Below, piece after piece: positions 1 through 6,248 of a DNA stretch of 6,724 nt. The notes under the pieces are model-generated. The model did not search any database and was not told where the DNA came from. It saw only the letters and a program-made list of their open reading frames with translations. Where the stretch lies: assembly GCA_026986305.1 (NCBI GenBank), contig JALSOU010000213.1, forward strand, positions 1 to 6,724. The letters are read 5' to 3'. Source of the DNA: Thermoplasmata archaeon. Lineage in GTDB: Archaea; Thermoplasmatota; Thermoplasmata; WALJ01. The number at the start of each line of letters is the position of its first letter. Position 1 is the first letter of the stretch. Made by a program: the position numbers and the translations under genes.

Positions 1-895
1 CCTAGCAGGGGTGATGGAGGATGAGAACCTGAGGAAGGCCGGAATGATTGCCCTTGCGTACGGATGTTCTGTTGGAAGCATTGGGACACTTCTAGGCGGT
101 GCGAGAAATCCCTATGCTGTGAGCTTCATATCCGAGAATCTGGGCGAAAATATAACCTTCCTTAGATGGACTGAGATGGCTCTGCCCGTTGTTATTCTCA
201 TGCTTCCTGTGGTGTGGATCATCCTCATCGTGGCGTTTCCAACAAAAACAGAGAAAATCCCGGTTAAAGAGGAGATTAAAGGTCCTGTGAGTTCGGGAGA
301 GATTAAAGCTGGGGCGGTTCTCATAGCCACGGTAATAGCGCTCTTCCTCTTCGGAAACATAGGCACAGGAGTCATAGCCATACTTGGGGCAACAGCCATG
401 TTCCTCTCCGGTGTGATAGACTGGAAGGATGTTGAGAAGGCCATACCTTGGGGAGTTCTACTTCTTTATGGCGGTGCCATAACCCTTGGAAAGGGTATGC
501 TGGGTACAGGGGCTACTGGATGGATCGCTCAAAGGATAGTGAGCGCTGTTGGAAACAACCCGGATATCCTACTCTTTTCCGTGATAGTGATAACCGTGAT
601 ATTCACAGAGTTCATGAGCAACACAGCTGCTGTTGCCCTCATGCTTCCCATAGGCCTTGGACTGGCATCTGTGAGCCCATCCCTGAATCCCATAGTGATA
701 AGCATGGCGATAGCCCTTGCAGGAGGTTTTGCCTTCACCCTTCTCATAGGGAATCCGGGAAACATGATAACATACAGCACAGGATATTACAGGCAGAGAG
801 ACCTGTTTAAAGTGGGAATAGTGGCTGACATCTCAGGCATACTGATAATATACTTCGTGGCCAGCTTTGTCTGGAAGCTCATGGGGGTCTGGTAA
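1..895 (+). CDS. DASS/SLC13-type anion:sodium symporter, C-terminal part (5' end outside window)
   Basis: This is an integral membrane transporter of the divalent anion:Na+ symporter kind, whose family members move dicarboxylates, sulfate or phosphate into the cell. The reading frame is open from base 2 (CTA GCA GGG GTG ATG), so the GTG/ATG at 11-16 is probably internal and the N-terminal part lies upstream. About 297 residues are visible, against roughly 450-500 in the family. Hydrophobic segments alternate with re-entrant loops. The diagnostic SNTAA motif is at 617-631, in the context EFMSNTAAVALMLPI. An IPWGVLLLYGG segment typical of the family precedes it. The paired substrate loops read GGARNP (95-112) and GNPGN (749-763) where PPN-type motifs are usual, so the substrate cannot be named. 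The stop overlaps the next start by one base (TAATG). Family assignment is fairly sure; the exact ion and substrate are not. Confidence 0.85.
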   Translation, partial: LAGVMEDENLRKAGMIALAYGCSVGSIGTLLGGARNPYAVSFISENLGENITFLRWTEMALPVVILMLPVVWIILIVAFPTKTEKIPVKEEIKGPVSSGEIKAGAVLIATVIALFLFGNIGTGVIAILGATAMFLSGVIDWKDVEKAIPWGVLLLYGGAITLGKGMLGTGATGWIAQRIVSAVGNNPDILLFSVIVITVIFTEFMSNTAAVALMLPIGLGLASVSPSLNPIVISMAIALAGGFAFTLLIGNPGNMITYSTGYYRQRDLFKVGIVADISGILIIYFVASFVWKLMGVW

Positions 896-1569
896 TGAGG
901 TGTATGGTACCTGTGACGCAGGAGAAAAAATGCGAAAACTCCATAAAAAGAGCGTCTAAAATATGCGATGAAATCTCCCTTCTGTATATTGTTGATACGG
1001 AGATAATAGAGAAGATGAAGAGGGAATCCTCCTATGTGCTGAACTCTGAAACCCTCGCATCTCTGGAAAAAGCCCTGATAGAATCGCAGAAAAAGGAGGC
1101 TCAGGTGATTGAGAAAGAGGCGAAGAGCTATGGAAAACCCGTGAGAATACATTTTGAGGTGGGAAACAGGCATGAAATCCTTGAAAGATACGCTGTGAAG
1201 CTCAGGGCCGATATGATAATGCTGGATGATATGGAAAGGGCCATGCTTTCCTTCGGAATACCTCTCTGGGTGGATGGAGGAGGTGAGATATCAAAGATTG
1301 TGTTCTATGTGCGCTCCGTGAGAAAGATAGGCACTCTGCGGAGGCAGATGGAATTTCTCAGGGAAATATCAGATAGGTTGGGTGCTGAGCTTTACATCTA
1401 CACGGAAATAAGGGAGGATGGCGTGCTCCGAACCCTGAGGTCCATGTCTGAGCTCACAAAGAAGCTTGAAGGGGATGCGATAGCCATGCAGGGATTCCAG
1501 AGGAAAATCGCAAGAAAATGGAAAAACATCATGGTTTTTGGTGATAAAATCCCCCTTCTCCCGAGGTAA
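895..1569 (+). CDS. tandem universal-stress-protein-like protein, no ATP loop
   Basis: This 224-residue soluble protein appears to contain two USP/HUP-like alpha/beta domains. The first (about 1-112) starts with a beta strand RCMVPV, as UspA domains do, and has a second strand SLLYIVD, long helices, a strand PVRIHFEVGN, and ends in RADMIMLD. The second, shorter domain (about 133-224) repeats the plan with SKIVFYVRS, a helix, AELYIYTE and a final strand IMVFG. The G-2X-G-9X-G(S/T) nucleotide loop of ATP-binding USPs is absent: after MIMLD comes DMERAMLSFG. It is therefore probably a non-ATP-binding form. Its ATG overlaps the stop of the transporter gene (TAATG), which implies translational coupling and a role as accessory or regulator of that transporter. 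USP-like domains are known as tails or partners of several transporters. The fold was assigned by eye; moderate certainty. An alternative start at 904 would cut into the first strand. Confidence 0.6.
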   Translation: MRCMVPVTQEKKCENSIKRASKICDEISLLYIVDTEIIEKMKRESSYVLNSETLASLEKALIESQKKEAQVIEKEAKSYGKPVRIHFEVGNRHEILERYAVKLRADMIMLDDMERAMLSFGIPLWVDGGGEISKIVFYVRSVRKIGTLRRQMEFLREISDRLGAELYIYTEIREDGVLRTLRSMSELTKKLEGDAIAMQGFQRKIARKWKNIMVFGDKIPLLPR

Positions 1570-1572
1570 AAC

Positions 1573-1582
1573 TTCATATAAC
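1573..1582 (+). promoter_or_regulatory. TATA-like box of the thioredoxin operon
   Basis: The 34-base gap between the USP-like gene and the thioredoxin gene holds TTCATATAAC, with its AT-rich core CATATAA at 1575-1581. The core centre lies about 26 bases before the ATG at 1604, which is the usual archaeal TATA-to-transcription-start distance. No Shine-Dalgarno sequence precedes that ATG (context TTTTTCCAATGTCAG). Together these suggest a leaderless mRNA starting at or next to the start codon. Confidence 0.55.
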
Positions 1583-1603
1583 AATGGATTTTTCCAATGT
1601 CAG

Positions 1604-1960
1604 ATGCTCTTCAAAAGGAAAAAAGAGGAAAAATCACAGGTGCCGATAGTGGATGCGGAGCGCTTTGAGGAGTTTATCTCAGTAAATATGGCTGTGATAG
1701 ACTGCTACAACGACCACTGCGTTCCGTGCAGGAGGATACATCCCATGATTGAGGAGCTTTCCAGAAAATACGAAGGAAAGGTTAGGTTCGGAAAGCTAAA
1801 CACGGATTATTCTGTTGAAATCGCCGTGAAATACGGGGTCATGAGCGTGCCCACCATACTGTTCTTCAAAAACGGTGAATTGAAGGGCTCAATGAAAGAG
1901 GTTAAATCCATAAAGCATCTTGAAGAGGAAATGTTAAAGGCAATGGAGGCGAAAAAATGA
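1604..1960 (+). CDS. thioredoxin-like protein with CVPC active site
   Basis: This is a 118-residue single-domain thioredoxin, expected to act as a cytoplasmic thiol-disulfide oxidoreductase. The redox motif is CVPC (Cys39-Val-Pro-Cys42) in DHCVPCRRIHP, in place of the usual WCGPC: His replaces the conserved Trp and Val replaces Gly. The cis-proline loop VPT (Pro83) and the strand TILFFKNGE are canonical. An extra Cys34 sits on the strand before the active site. The frame is open further upstream to an ATG at 1538. That extension overlaps the previous gene and adds 22 residues unlike a thioredoxin N-terminus, whereas ATG 1604 is correctly placed behind a TATA-like box. The gene ends in an ATGA overlap with the next one. 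The fold is certain; the partner reductase and substrates are unknown. Confidence 0.9.
   Translation: MLFKRKKEEKSQVPIVDAERFEEFISVNMAVIDCYNDHCVPCRRIHPMIEELSRKYEGKVRFGKLNTDYSVEIAVKYGVMSVPTILFFKNGELKGSMKEVKSIKHLEEEMLKAMEAKK
1945..1949 (+). promoter_or_regulatory. ribosome binding site of the DUF5611-like gene
   Basis: GGAGG lies seven bases before the ATG at 1957, inside the end of the thioredoxin gene. It supports that start and shows that this operon-internal gene uses a Shine-Dalgarno site, unlike the apparently leaderless first gene. Confidence 0.7.
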
Positions 1961-2274
1961 GGGATTATCCGATTAAAAGGGCGTACAAAAAGAGGCTTAA
2001 AGAAGGAGCTCTCCGTGAGCTCATGGAAAAGCACTTTGAAAATGTGAAAGAAGACGGAGAGTACATAACTGGGTCCTATGGAGCCATGAAGCTCATAAAG
2101 GCCAGATTTGATGGCAATGTCCTGTGGGTTGAGACTGAAACTGACCCATCTGCCAGCGACGACATCGCTCTGGATACTGTGAAGGTCTACAACCGCTTCC
2201 TTGAGGAGGCCACAGGATACACAGCTAAGGAGAGGAAGAAGCTCCTTAACAAGCTGGCAAAAGAGGGACAGTGA
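1957..2274 (+). CDS. DUF5611-like small archaeal protein
   Basis: This is a 105-residue protein of unknown function, mostly charged, with no signal peptide or membrane segment. It has a basic N-terminus (YPIKRAYKKRLK), a short beta region around SYGAMKLIKARF and NVLWVETETD, and a C-terminal helix carrying TGYTAKERKK (86-95). The SYGA motif and the TGYTAKERKK tail match my memory of the DUF5611 family found in methanogens and Thermoplasmata; this was recognised from memory and not searched. The gene overlaps the thioredoxin stop as ATGA and its own stop overlaps the pdxT start as TGATG, so it is probably made in step with both neighbours. The basic termini could suit nucleic-acid or protein binding, but nothing here proves it. 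Confidence 0.75.
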   Translation: MRDYPIKRAYKKRLKEGALRELMEKHFENVKEDGEYITGSYGAMKLIKARFDGNVLWVETETDPSASDDIALDTVKVYNRFLEEATGYTAKERKKLLNKLAKEGQ

Positions 2275-2888
2275 TGAGGATAGCTGTCATCGGGATACAG
2301 GGGGATGTCTACGAGCACATAAGGATGACGGAAAAAGCGATGGAAAAGCTTGGAATTCAGGGGGAGGTAATCTGGGCCAGAAGAAGGGAACACCTTGAAG
2401 GCGTGGACGGTGTCATAATTCCGGGAGGAGAAAGTACAACCATATCAAAGAGGCTCAAATCTGGGGGCATGTATGAGGTAATCAGAGAGATGGCTGAAGA
2501 GGGAAAAGCCATAATGGGTACCTGCGCAGGCTGCGTTCTAATGGCAAAGGAAGGGGACGAGGAGGTGGAGAAAACAGGCACAGAGCTTTTAGGGCTCATG
2601 GACATGAGGGTTGAGAGGAACGCCTTCGGAAGGCAGAGGGAGAGCTTTGAGACTGAGCTGGATGTGGAGGGCATAGGGAAAATCAATGCGGTTTTCATAA
2701 GAGCCCCTGCGATAATAGAAACATGGGGAGATTGCAGGATGATATCAGAGTTCATGGGTAAAGGCGTGGCTGCAATAGAGGGAAATCTCCTGGCATTATC
2801 TTTTCATCCTGAGCTCACAGAGGATACCAGAATACACGAGATGTTCCTGAAAATGGCTGGAAACGATAGGGAAAAGCTTTATCAATAA
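2274..2888 (+). CDS. pdxT: PdxT, glutaminase subunit of pyridoxal 5'-phosphate synthase
   Basis: PdxT hydrolyses glutamine and channels the ammonia to PdxS, which builds pyridoxal 5'-phosphate from a pentose phosphate and glyceraldehyde 3-phosphate. This 204-residue class I glutamine amidotransferase has all the family signatures: IGIQGDVYEH at the N-terminus, PGGEST (50-55), the nucleophile Cys84 in GTCAG, VERNAFGRQ (113-121), FIRAP (141-145), and the His178/Glu180 pair in SFHPELTED. Its length is normal for PdxT. The ATG at 2274 is preferred; the GTG three bases earlier is in frame and cannot be excluded. A GAGGGA ribosome-site candidate ends a few bases upstream. The start overlaps the previous stop by one base. 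No pdxS lies in the window, so the synthase partner must be encoded elsewhere. Confidence 0.96.
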   Translation: MRIAVIGIQGDVYEHIRMTEKAMEKLGIQGEVIWARRREHLEGVDGVIIPGGESTTISKRLKSGGMYEVIREMAEEGKAIMGTCAGCVLMAKEGDEEVEKTGTELLGLMDMRVERNAFGRQRESFETELDVEGIGKINAVFIRAPAIIETWGDCRMISEFMGKGVAAIEGNLLALSFHPELTEDTRIHEMFLKMAGNDREKLYQ

Positions 2889-3299
2889 ATGGGATTTACA
2901 TCCGTGGAATCTCAGGGAAAGGTATCCAAAGAGCTCCTTGAGGAGCAGACGAAACTTCTCAGAACGCACCTTCAGAACGGAGAATATATGAATGCACTCG
3001 AAGTTGCGGAGCAGCTCCTTGAAATAGAGGAGAATGAGGCTTACTGGATAACTGTGGGATACATATTCACGCAGATGAGGGAGTATGAGCGCTCCCTAGT
3101 GGCCTATCAGAATGTTCTGAGGCTCAATCCGAACAACGACAAGGTCTGGTTCAACATAGGCTACTCATTTTTGGTGCTAGGGGATGTGAGGCAGGCTCTT
3201 AAAGCCTTTAACAAAGCAATCGCTCTTGCACCTGATGAGGAATACAGGAAAAAGGCGGAGAAAGGCAGGGAAATCTGCCTCAAACTCCTGAAATCCTAG
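2889..3299 (+). CDS. three-repeat TPR protein
   Basis: This 136-residue protein is built of about three 34-residue tetratricopeptide repeats. The repeats fall near 17-50 (degenerate), 51-84 (AYWITVGYIF...LNPNND) and 85-118 (KVWFNIGYSF...LAPDEE), followed by a capping helix rich in Lys and Glu. TPR domains are protein-binding scaffolds with no catalytic activity of their own. There is no signal peptide or membrane anchor, so it should be cytoplasmic. The start codon abuts the pdxT stop with no spacer, making it the last gene of the thioredoxin/DUF5611/pdxT unit; no strong ribosome site is seen. Its TAG stop lies in a CTAG shared with the convergent gene on the other strand. The binding partner is unknown. 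Confidence 0.85.
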   Translation: MGFTSVESQGKVSKELLEEQTKLLRTHLQNGEYMNALEVAEQLLEIEENEAYWITVGYIFTQMREYERSLVAYQNVLRLNPNNDKVWFNIGYSFLVLGDVRQALKAFNKAIALAPDEEYRKKAEKGREICLKLLKS

Positions 3300-4138
3300 T
3301 ACCACTCATCCCTGTCTATCCTCAGAACCTCTCCTATCTTCCTCTCAAAGATTATTCCCTCTCGGATCAGCCTGTCTATCTCCTCAATCAGGTCTTTTTC
3401 AGGTATTCCCCTGTCTTTTGCAGCTGCTTTAAGCTTGTCCCAGTAAACATCGTCTCCCTCTGCAACGCTGTCTATGAGCTCCTTTATGTCAAACTCCTCC
3501 TTTTTCTCCACATTTTCTTTGGGAGATAGGGCGTAGCGGAGCGCATCGTATATCATATCAAGATAGCGGTTCAGGTTCACATCCCCGTAATGCTCTATGG
3601 CCTTTGAAATTCCGGGAGCCAGCCTTTTAGGAATTCCCAGCGATATCAGTGTTTCCTCCGAGTGGTCCTCCATGGCAAGAGCTTCCCTCATGGCATCTAT
3701 CCTCTCCTTTGTGAACTGCGCAGTCTCAACTATCCACCTGTTTCTAACCTTTTCATCCACCTTTTTAACTATCTCTGGCCTGATGTACTGCCTCATCTGC
3801 CCCGGTTCTGGCTCATAGGTATGCACCTTTCCAACAACAGCCACGAAGCTCGGTATCTCTATGTTGAGGAGCTCATACCCAATATCCTGATTGTACTGCC
3901 CTGTGGTGAGGTAGAAGTGCCCTGTGGGATCAGCTATTACAGCCCTTACACTCAGATACTCCGCACTCTCTTTTTTATTTGCTTCTACGAGGGTTCCTGC
4001 CAGAAATATGCGGTTTACCCTGGCACCGAGGGGGGTTATTACATAGGTCGGGCTCTTGTCCTCAATCGCAGACTCAACAAGGGTTGAAGCCCTGTATTCC
4101 TCTGCAAAAAGCCTCCATGCAAGCTCTCTCTTCATCAT
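3296..4138 (-). CDS. RPA-associated protein (COG3390 type), OB fold plus winged helix
   Basis: This 280-residue partner of archaeal RPA is expected to work with the upstream-encoded ssDNA-binding protein in replication and repair. The N-terminal signature (KRELAWRLFAEEY, then YVITPLGARVNRIFLAGTL) is typical of the family. An OB fold spans about 40-125. The C-terminal 60 residues form a winged helix like those of RPA32 and the MCM tail (LIDSVAEGDDVYWDKLKAAA, then RGIPEKDLIEEIDRLIREG and a wing ending VLRID). The ATG directly follows the stop of the RPA gene; GAGGAG and GGGGTG lie just upstream on the coding strand. A second ATG follows immediately (MM), so the start could be three bases later. 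The family is known as the rpap genes of haloarchaea, always linked to an rpa gene. The 3' end overlaps the convergent TPR gene by four bases. Confidence 0.9.
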   Translation of the reverse strand: MMKRELAWRLFAEEYRASTLVESAIEDKSPTYVITPLGARVNRIFLAGTLVEANKKESAEYLSVRAVIADPTGHFYLTTGQYNQDIGYELLNIEIPSFVAVVGKVHTYEPEPGQMRQYIRPEIVKKVDEKVRNRWIVETAQFTKERIDAMREALAMEDHSEETLISLGIPKRLAPGISKAIEHYGDVNLNRYLDMIYDALRYALSPKENVEKKEEFDIKELIDSVAEGDDVYWDKLKAAAKDRGIPEKDLIEEIDRLIREGIIFERKIGEVLRIDRDEWY

Positions 4139-5434
4139 TTAAACACCCCACTCCTCTATAAGCTCATGGGCCTTTGGACCCGGGTCCTCGTCTATTATCT
4201 CCATATCCGTTGTTATAAGGGTGTATCCATTGTCATCTGAGACGACATTTCCTCTGACCCTAACAGGCATGAGAGCCAGTATCTCTGCTATCTGCTTGGC
4301 TATAACTCCCTTTTCCATCTTCTTTCTGGCCTCTTTTACGCATTCATCCACATCCTTTCCAAGAATTCTCTCTGTTATGGCCCTGCCAACTATGACATTT
4401 ATAGCCCCTGTGCCGTCGTCAAGCACAGCTTTTATCCTCAGGTCTGGAACAGGCTCATCTATCTCTCCATGGAGTGAGCATATGCCGTTGTTGAGCACCC
4501 TCCGGCATTCCGGGCATCTGAATATCAGCCCGCTTCCCTGCCTTATCTGCAGGATATTGCCTTCAAACATCACATCTGTCATCCCTGACCTGCCTTCAAG
4601 CTCCTCAATCCTCATAAGCCTTCCAGCATCCAGCTCCTCAGCAGATGGGAATTCCTCGTCCACCTTCTCTATATCCATGCCCTCATCTATGTTTATCTGT
4701 GGCACCCCCTTCCAGGAGCGCACATATGCTCCATCAACTTTTATCACATCTCCCACCTTCAATCCGAAGTCCTTCCATGCTGTAAAAGGCACCTTTGCGG
4801 TCTCATCTGCCATTATCCCTGAGTATATGGTTCTGGCTTCTCCGCGTATGTTGATCTCCCTTTCCTCTATGCTGAGAATTCTGGCCATTATTGAAACCCT
4901 GTCACCATCGCTTATGTCTGCCAACTTCGCCTCTTCTGTCGGTTTGGGTGAGAACTTTATGTTTATCTCCTCATCCAGCTTTGTAATCACCGTTTTCTTT
5001 GATATCCTCAGCTGCGGAACTCCGTTCCATTCCCTGACTATCGCGCCGTTTATCTCCACGCTGTCTCCTTTGGAGTAGTTGTTGAGCTCTTCCACATCCC
5101 ATGCGCTGAAGGGTATGGTGCCTGTCTCATCTCCCAGTATTCCGTAGTGTCTAACCTTATCTCCTGTTGTAGCTGAGTTTATACTGACTATTCTGGCCGC
5201 AACGGTGACAAAGCCATCCTCCGGTCCTATCTCTGCAATCTTCTTTTTGACAGCCATTGCTGTCCTGACCCCGTTCTTCCTCAGTATCCTCATCTCAGCC
5301 TCATCTGGCTTTATGTCGTATTGCAGATACCTGAGGAACTCCTCTCTCAGCTTCTTCTCATCCGCTTCTATTCCTTCGTTTTCCAGCGCTCTTTTTATCC
5401 TTTCAATGCGGAGCGCAATCTCTTTTTCTTCCAT
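4139..5434 (-). CDS. rpa: replication protein A, RPA41-like ssDNA-binding protein with three OB folds and zinc knuckle
   Basis: This 431-residue single-stranded DNA binding protein coats ssDNA during replication, recombination and repair. After a helical N-terminal region (1-70) come OB fold 1 (about 73-155), OB fold 2 (about 176-261) and OB fold 3 (about 284-415). The third fold carries the archaeal RPA zinc motif CX2C-X8-CX2H: Cys307, Cys310, Cys319, His322. OB1 and OB2 resemble each other closely (GDETGTIPFSAW with ADETAKVPFTAW; WNGVPQ with WKGVPQ), and the Trp residues are good candidates for base stacking. The start is supported by a GAGGTG ribosome site five to six bases upstream and a TATA-like box further up. 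The RPA-associated gene follows without a gap, so the two form one operon. Family assignment is secure; euryarchaeal naming of the subunits varies. Confidence 0.95.
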   Translation of the reverse strand: MEEKEIALRIERIKRALENEGIEADEKKLREEFLRYLQYDIKPDEAEMRILRKNGVRTAMAVKKKIAEIGPEDGFVTVAARIVSINSATTGDKVRHYGILGDETGTIPFSAWDVEELNNYSKGDSVEINGAIVREWNGVPQLRISKKTVITKLDEEINIKFSPKPTEEAKLADISDGDRVSIMARILSIEEREINIRGEARTIYSGIMADETAKVPFTAWKDFGLKVGDVIKVDGAYVRSWKGVPQINIDEGMDIEKVDEEFPSAEELDAGRLMRIEELEGRSGMTDVMFEGNILQIRQGSGLIFRCPECRRVLNNGICSLHGEIDEPVPDLRIKAVLDDGTGAINVIVGRAITERILGKDVDECVKEARKKMEKGVIAKQIAEILALMPVRVRGNVVSDDNGYTLITTDMEIIDEDPGPKAHELIEEWGV

Positions 5435-5439
5435 TTTTA

Positions 5440-5445
5440 CACCTC
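5440..5445 (-). promoter_or_regulatory. ribosome binding site of the rpa gene
   Basis: On the minus strand GAGGTG stands five bases before the ATG of rpa, matching the archaeal 16S anti-Shine-Dalgarno end. It fixes the start at 5434. Confidence 0.7.
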
Positions 5446-5465
5446 AGACAGCCATAGCTCCTGTT

Positions 5466-5475
5466 CTTTATATAG
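5466..5475 (-). promoter_or_regulatory. TATA-like box of the rpa operon (possibly bidirectional)
   Basis: The minus strand reads CTATATAAAG; the plus strand reads TTTATATA at 5467-5474, which is also a good archaeal TATA form. The centre is about 36 bases before the rpa start, so transcription would begin about 10 bases ahead of the ATG, at the edge of the ribosome site. Used in the plus direction it would start a transcript near 5497, leaving a leader of about 40 bases with no ribosome site before the phosphoesterase. The minus-strand reading is therefore preferred. Confidence 0.5.
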
Positions 5476-5507
5476 ATTTAGAGGGGGTGAGTGAAAGTGC
5501 TCGGGAA

Positions 5508-5521
5508 AATGATATATCATT
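5508..5521 (+). promoter_or_regulatory. 14-base perfect palindrome with TATA-like core before the phosphoesterase gene
   Basis: AATGATATATCATT is identical to its reverse complement. Its GATATATC core is centred about 23 bases before the ATG at 5538, near the expected TATA distance for a leaderless transcript, and no ribosome site precedes that ATG. It could be the phosphoesterase promoter, the binding site of a dimeric regulator, or both. The symmetry also means it could fire toward rpa with a leader of about 50 bases. Confidence 0.45.
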
Positions 5522-5537
5522 GAAGCCATTTCGCTCC

Positions 5538-6248
5538 ATGAAAATCGCCCACATATCTGACCTGCACTGCGCTCACACATACATGTTCAACGAGGAGGCC
5601 ATGAAAAGCGGAATCAAAAGGATAAACGAAGAGAATCCAGATTTGGTGATAATAACAGGAGACCTCACGGATTGGGGGATAAAGGAGGATTACGAGTATG
5701 CCCTTCAGTTCATAGAGATGATAGAGGCTGAAAAATTAATCGTGCCGGGAAATCACGACGAGCGCACAGACGGATACCGGAAATTTGAGAGATACATAGG
5801 AAAGAGGTATTTCGCAAGGGCCATAGACGGCATATTTTTCATGGGACTTGACAGCGCGGACCCTGATGTGGATACCGGCCATATGGGAAGGGAATTGATC
5901 GCATGGGCAAAGAAAGAGATGGAAAAAGCGAAGGATATGAGAAAGGTAGTCTTTTTTCACCACCACCTGCTTCCGATACCCCATACAGGAAGGGAAAGGA
6001 ACATATTGACAGATGCTCCTGATGTCATAGAGTTCATCATGGACTCAGAGGTATCCCTTGTTCTCGGAGGGCACAAGCATGTTCCGTGGGTCTGGAACCT
6101 CAACGGACTCATAATATCCCATACGGCATCCTTCTCCTCAAGGCGCTCTCCGGTTGAAAACTCCTACAACCTTATAGAAATAGGGGATGAATCATTAAAA
6201 ATTGAGAGGGTTTACAATGTGAGTGGAAAAAGGGAGAAAATACTCTGA
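5538..6248 (+). CDS. calcineurin-like metallophosphoesterase (Icc/CpdA type)
   Basis: This 236-residue dimetal phosphoesterase shows every block of the superfamily: SDLH at 7-10 (Asp8, His10), GDLTD (41-45), GNHD (71-74), a histidine block FFHHHLLP (139-146) and GGHKH (177-181). These side chains would hold two metal ions that cleave phosphomono- or diester bonds. There is no signal peptide, so it is cytoplasmic; the substrate (cyclic nucleotide, nucleic acid or other) cannot be read from sequence. The ATG gives the canonical MKIAHISDLH beginning. The frame is open far upstream, but that part is antisense to rpa; an in-frame GTG at 5487 is possible but adds residues absent from the family. 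It is divergent from rpa across 103 bases and converges on the PHP gene. Confidence 0.9.
   Translation: MKIAHISDLHCAHTYMFNEEAMKSGIKRINEENPDLVIITGDLTDWGIKEDYEYALQFIEMIEAEKLIVPGNHDERTDGYRKFERYIGKRYFARAIDGIFFMGLDSADPDVDTGHMGRELIAWAKKEMEKAKDMRKVVFFHHHLLPIPHTGRERNILTDAPDVIEFIMDSEVSLVLGGHKHVPWVWNLNGLIISHTASFSSRRSPVENSYNLIEIGDESLKIERVYNVSGKREKIL

Noticed and set aside
11..16. GTG/ATG as the true start of the transporter
   Set aside because: The frame is open to the window edge. The visible protein begins in the middle of a DASS-type fold and would lack about the first third, so truncation by the window is more likely than a short gene.
448..810. Plus-strand open frame of 120 codons within the transporter gene
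   Set aside because: It is a different frame of the transporter sequence, rich in His, Ser and Arg, with no domain and no ribosome site.
1538..1603. 22-residue N-terminal extension of the thioredoxin
   Set aside because: It overlaps the end of the previous gene and includes the predicted TATA-like box. The thioredoxin fold is complete from ATG 1604.
2357..2755. Minus-strand open frame opposite pdxT
   Set aside because: It is antisense to a complete PdxT with all catalytic motifs; its product is Ser/Pro-rich and unlike any known protein.
3662..4087. Plus-strand open frame opposite the RPA-associated gene
   Set aside because: It is a mirror frame of a well-conserved protein, with no promoter or ribosome site.
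4221..5078. Long plus-strand open frame of 285 codons
   Set aside because: It lies antisense to the well-supported rpa gene. Its product is a low-complexity Ser/Pro/Ile-rich string with no recognisable domain, typical of a mirrored reading frame.
5205..5537. Upstream extension of the metallophosphoesterase frame
   Set aside because: It is antisense to the 5' part of rpa and crosses its promoter. The family begins at MKIAHISDLH, which matches ATG 5538.
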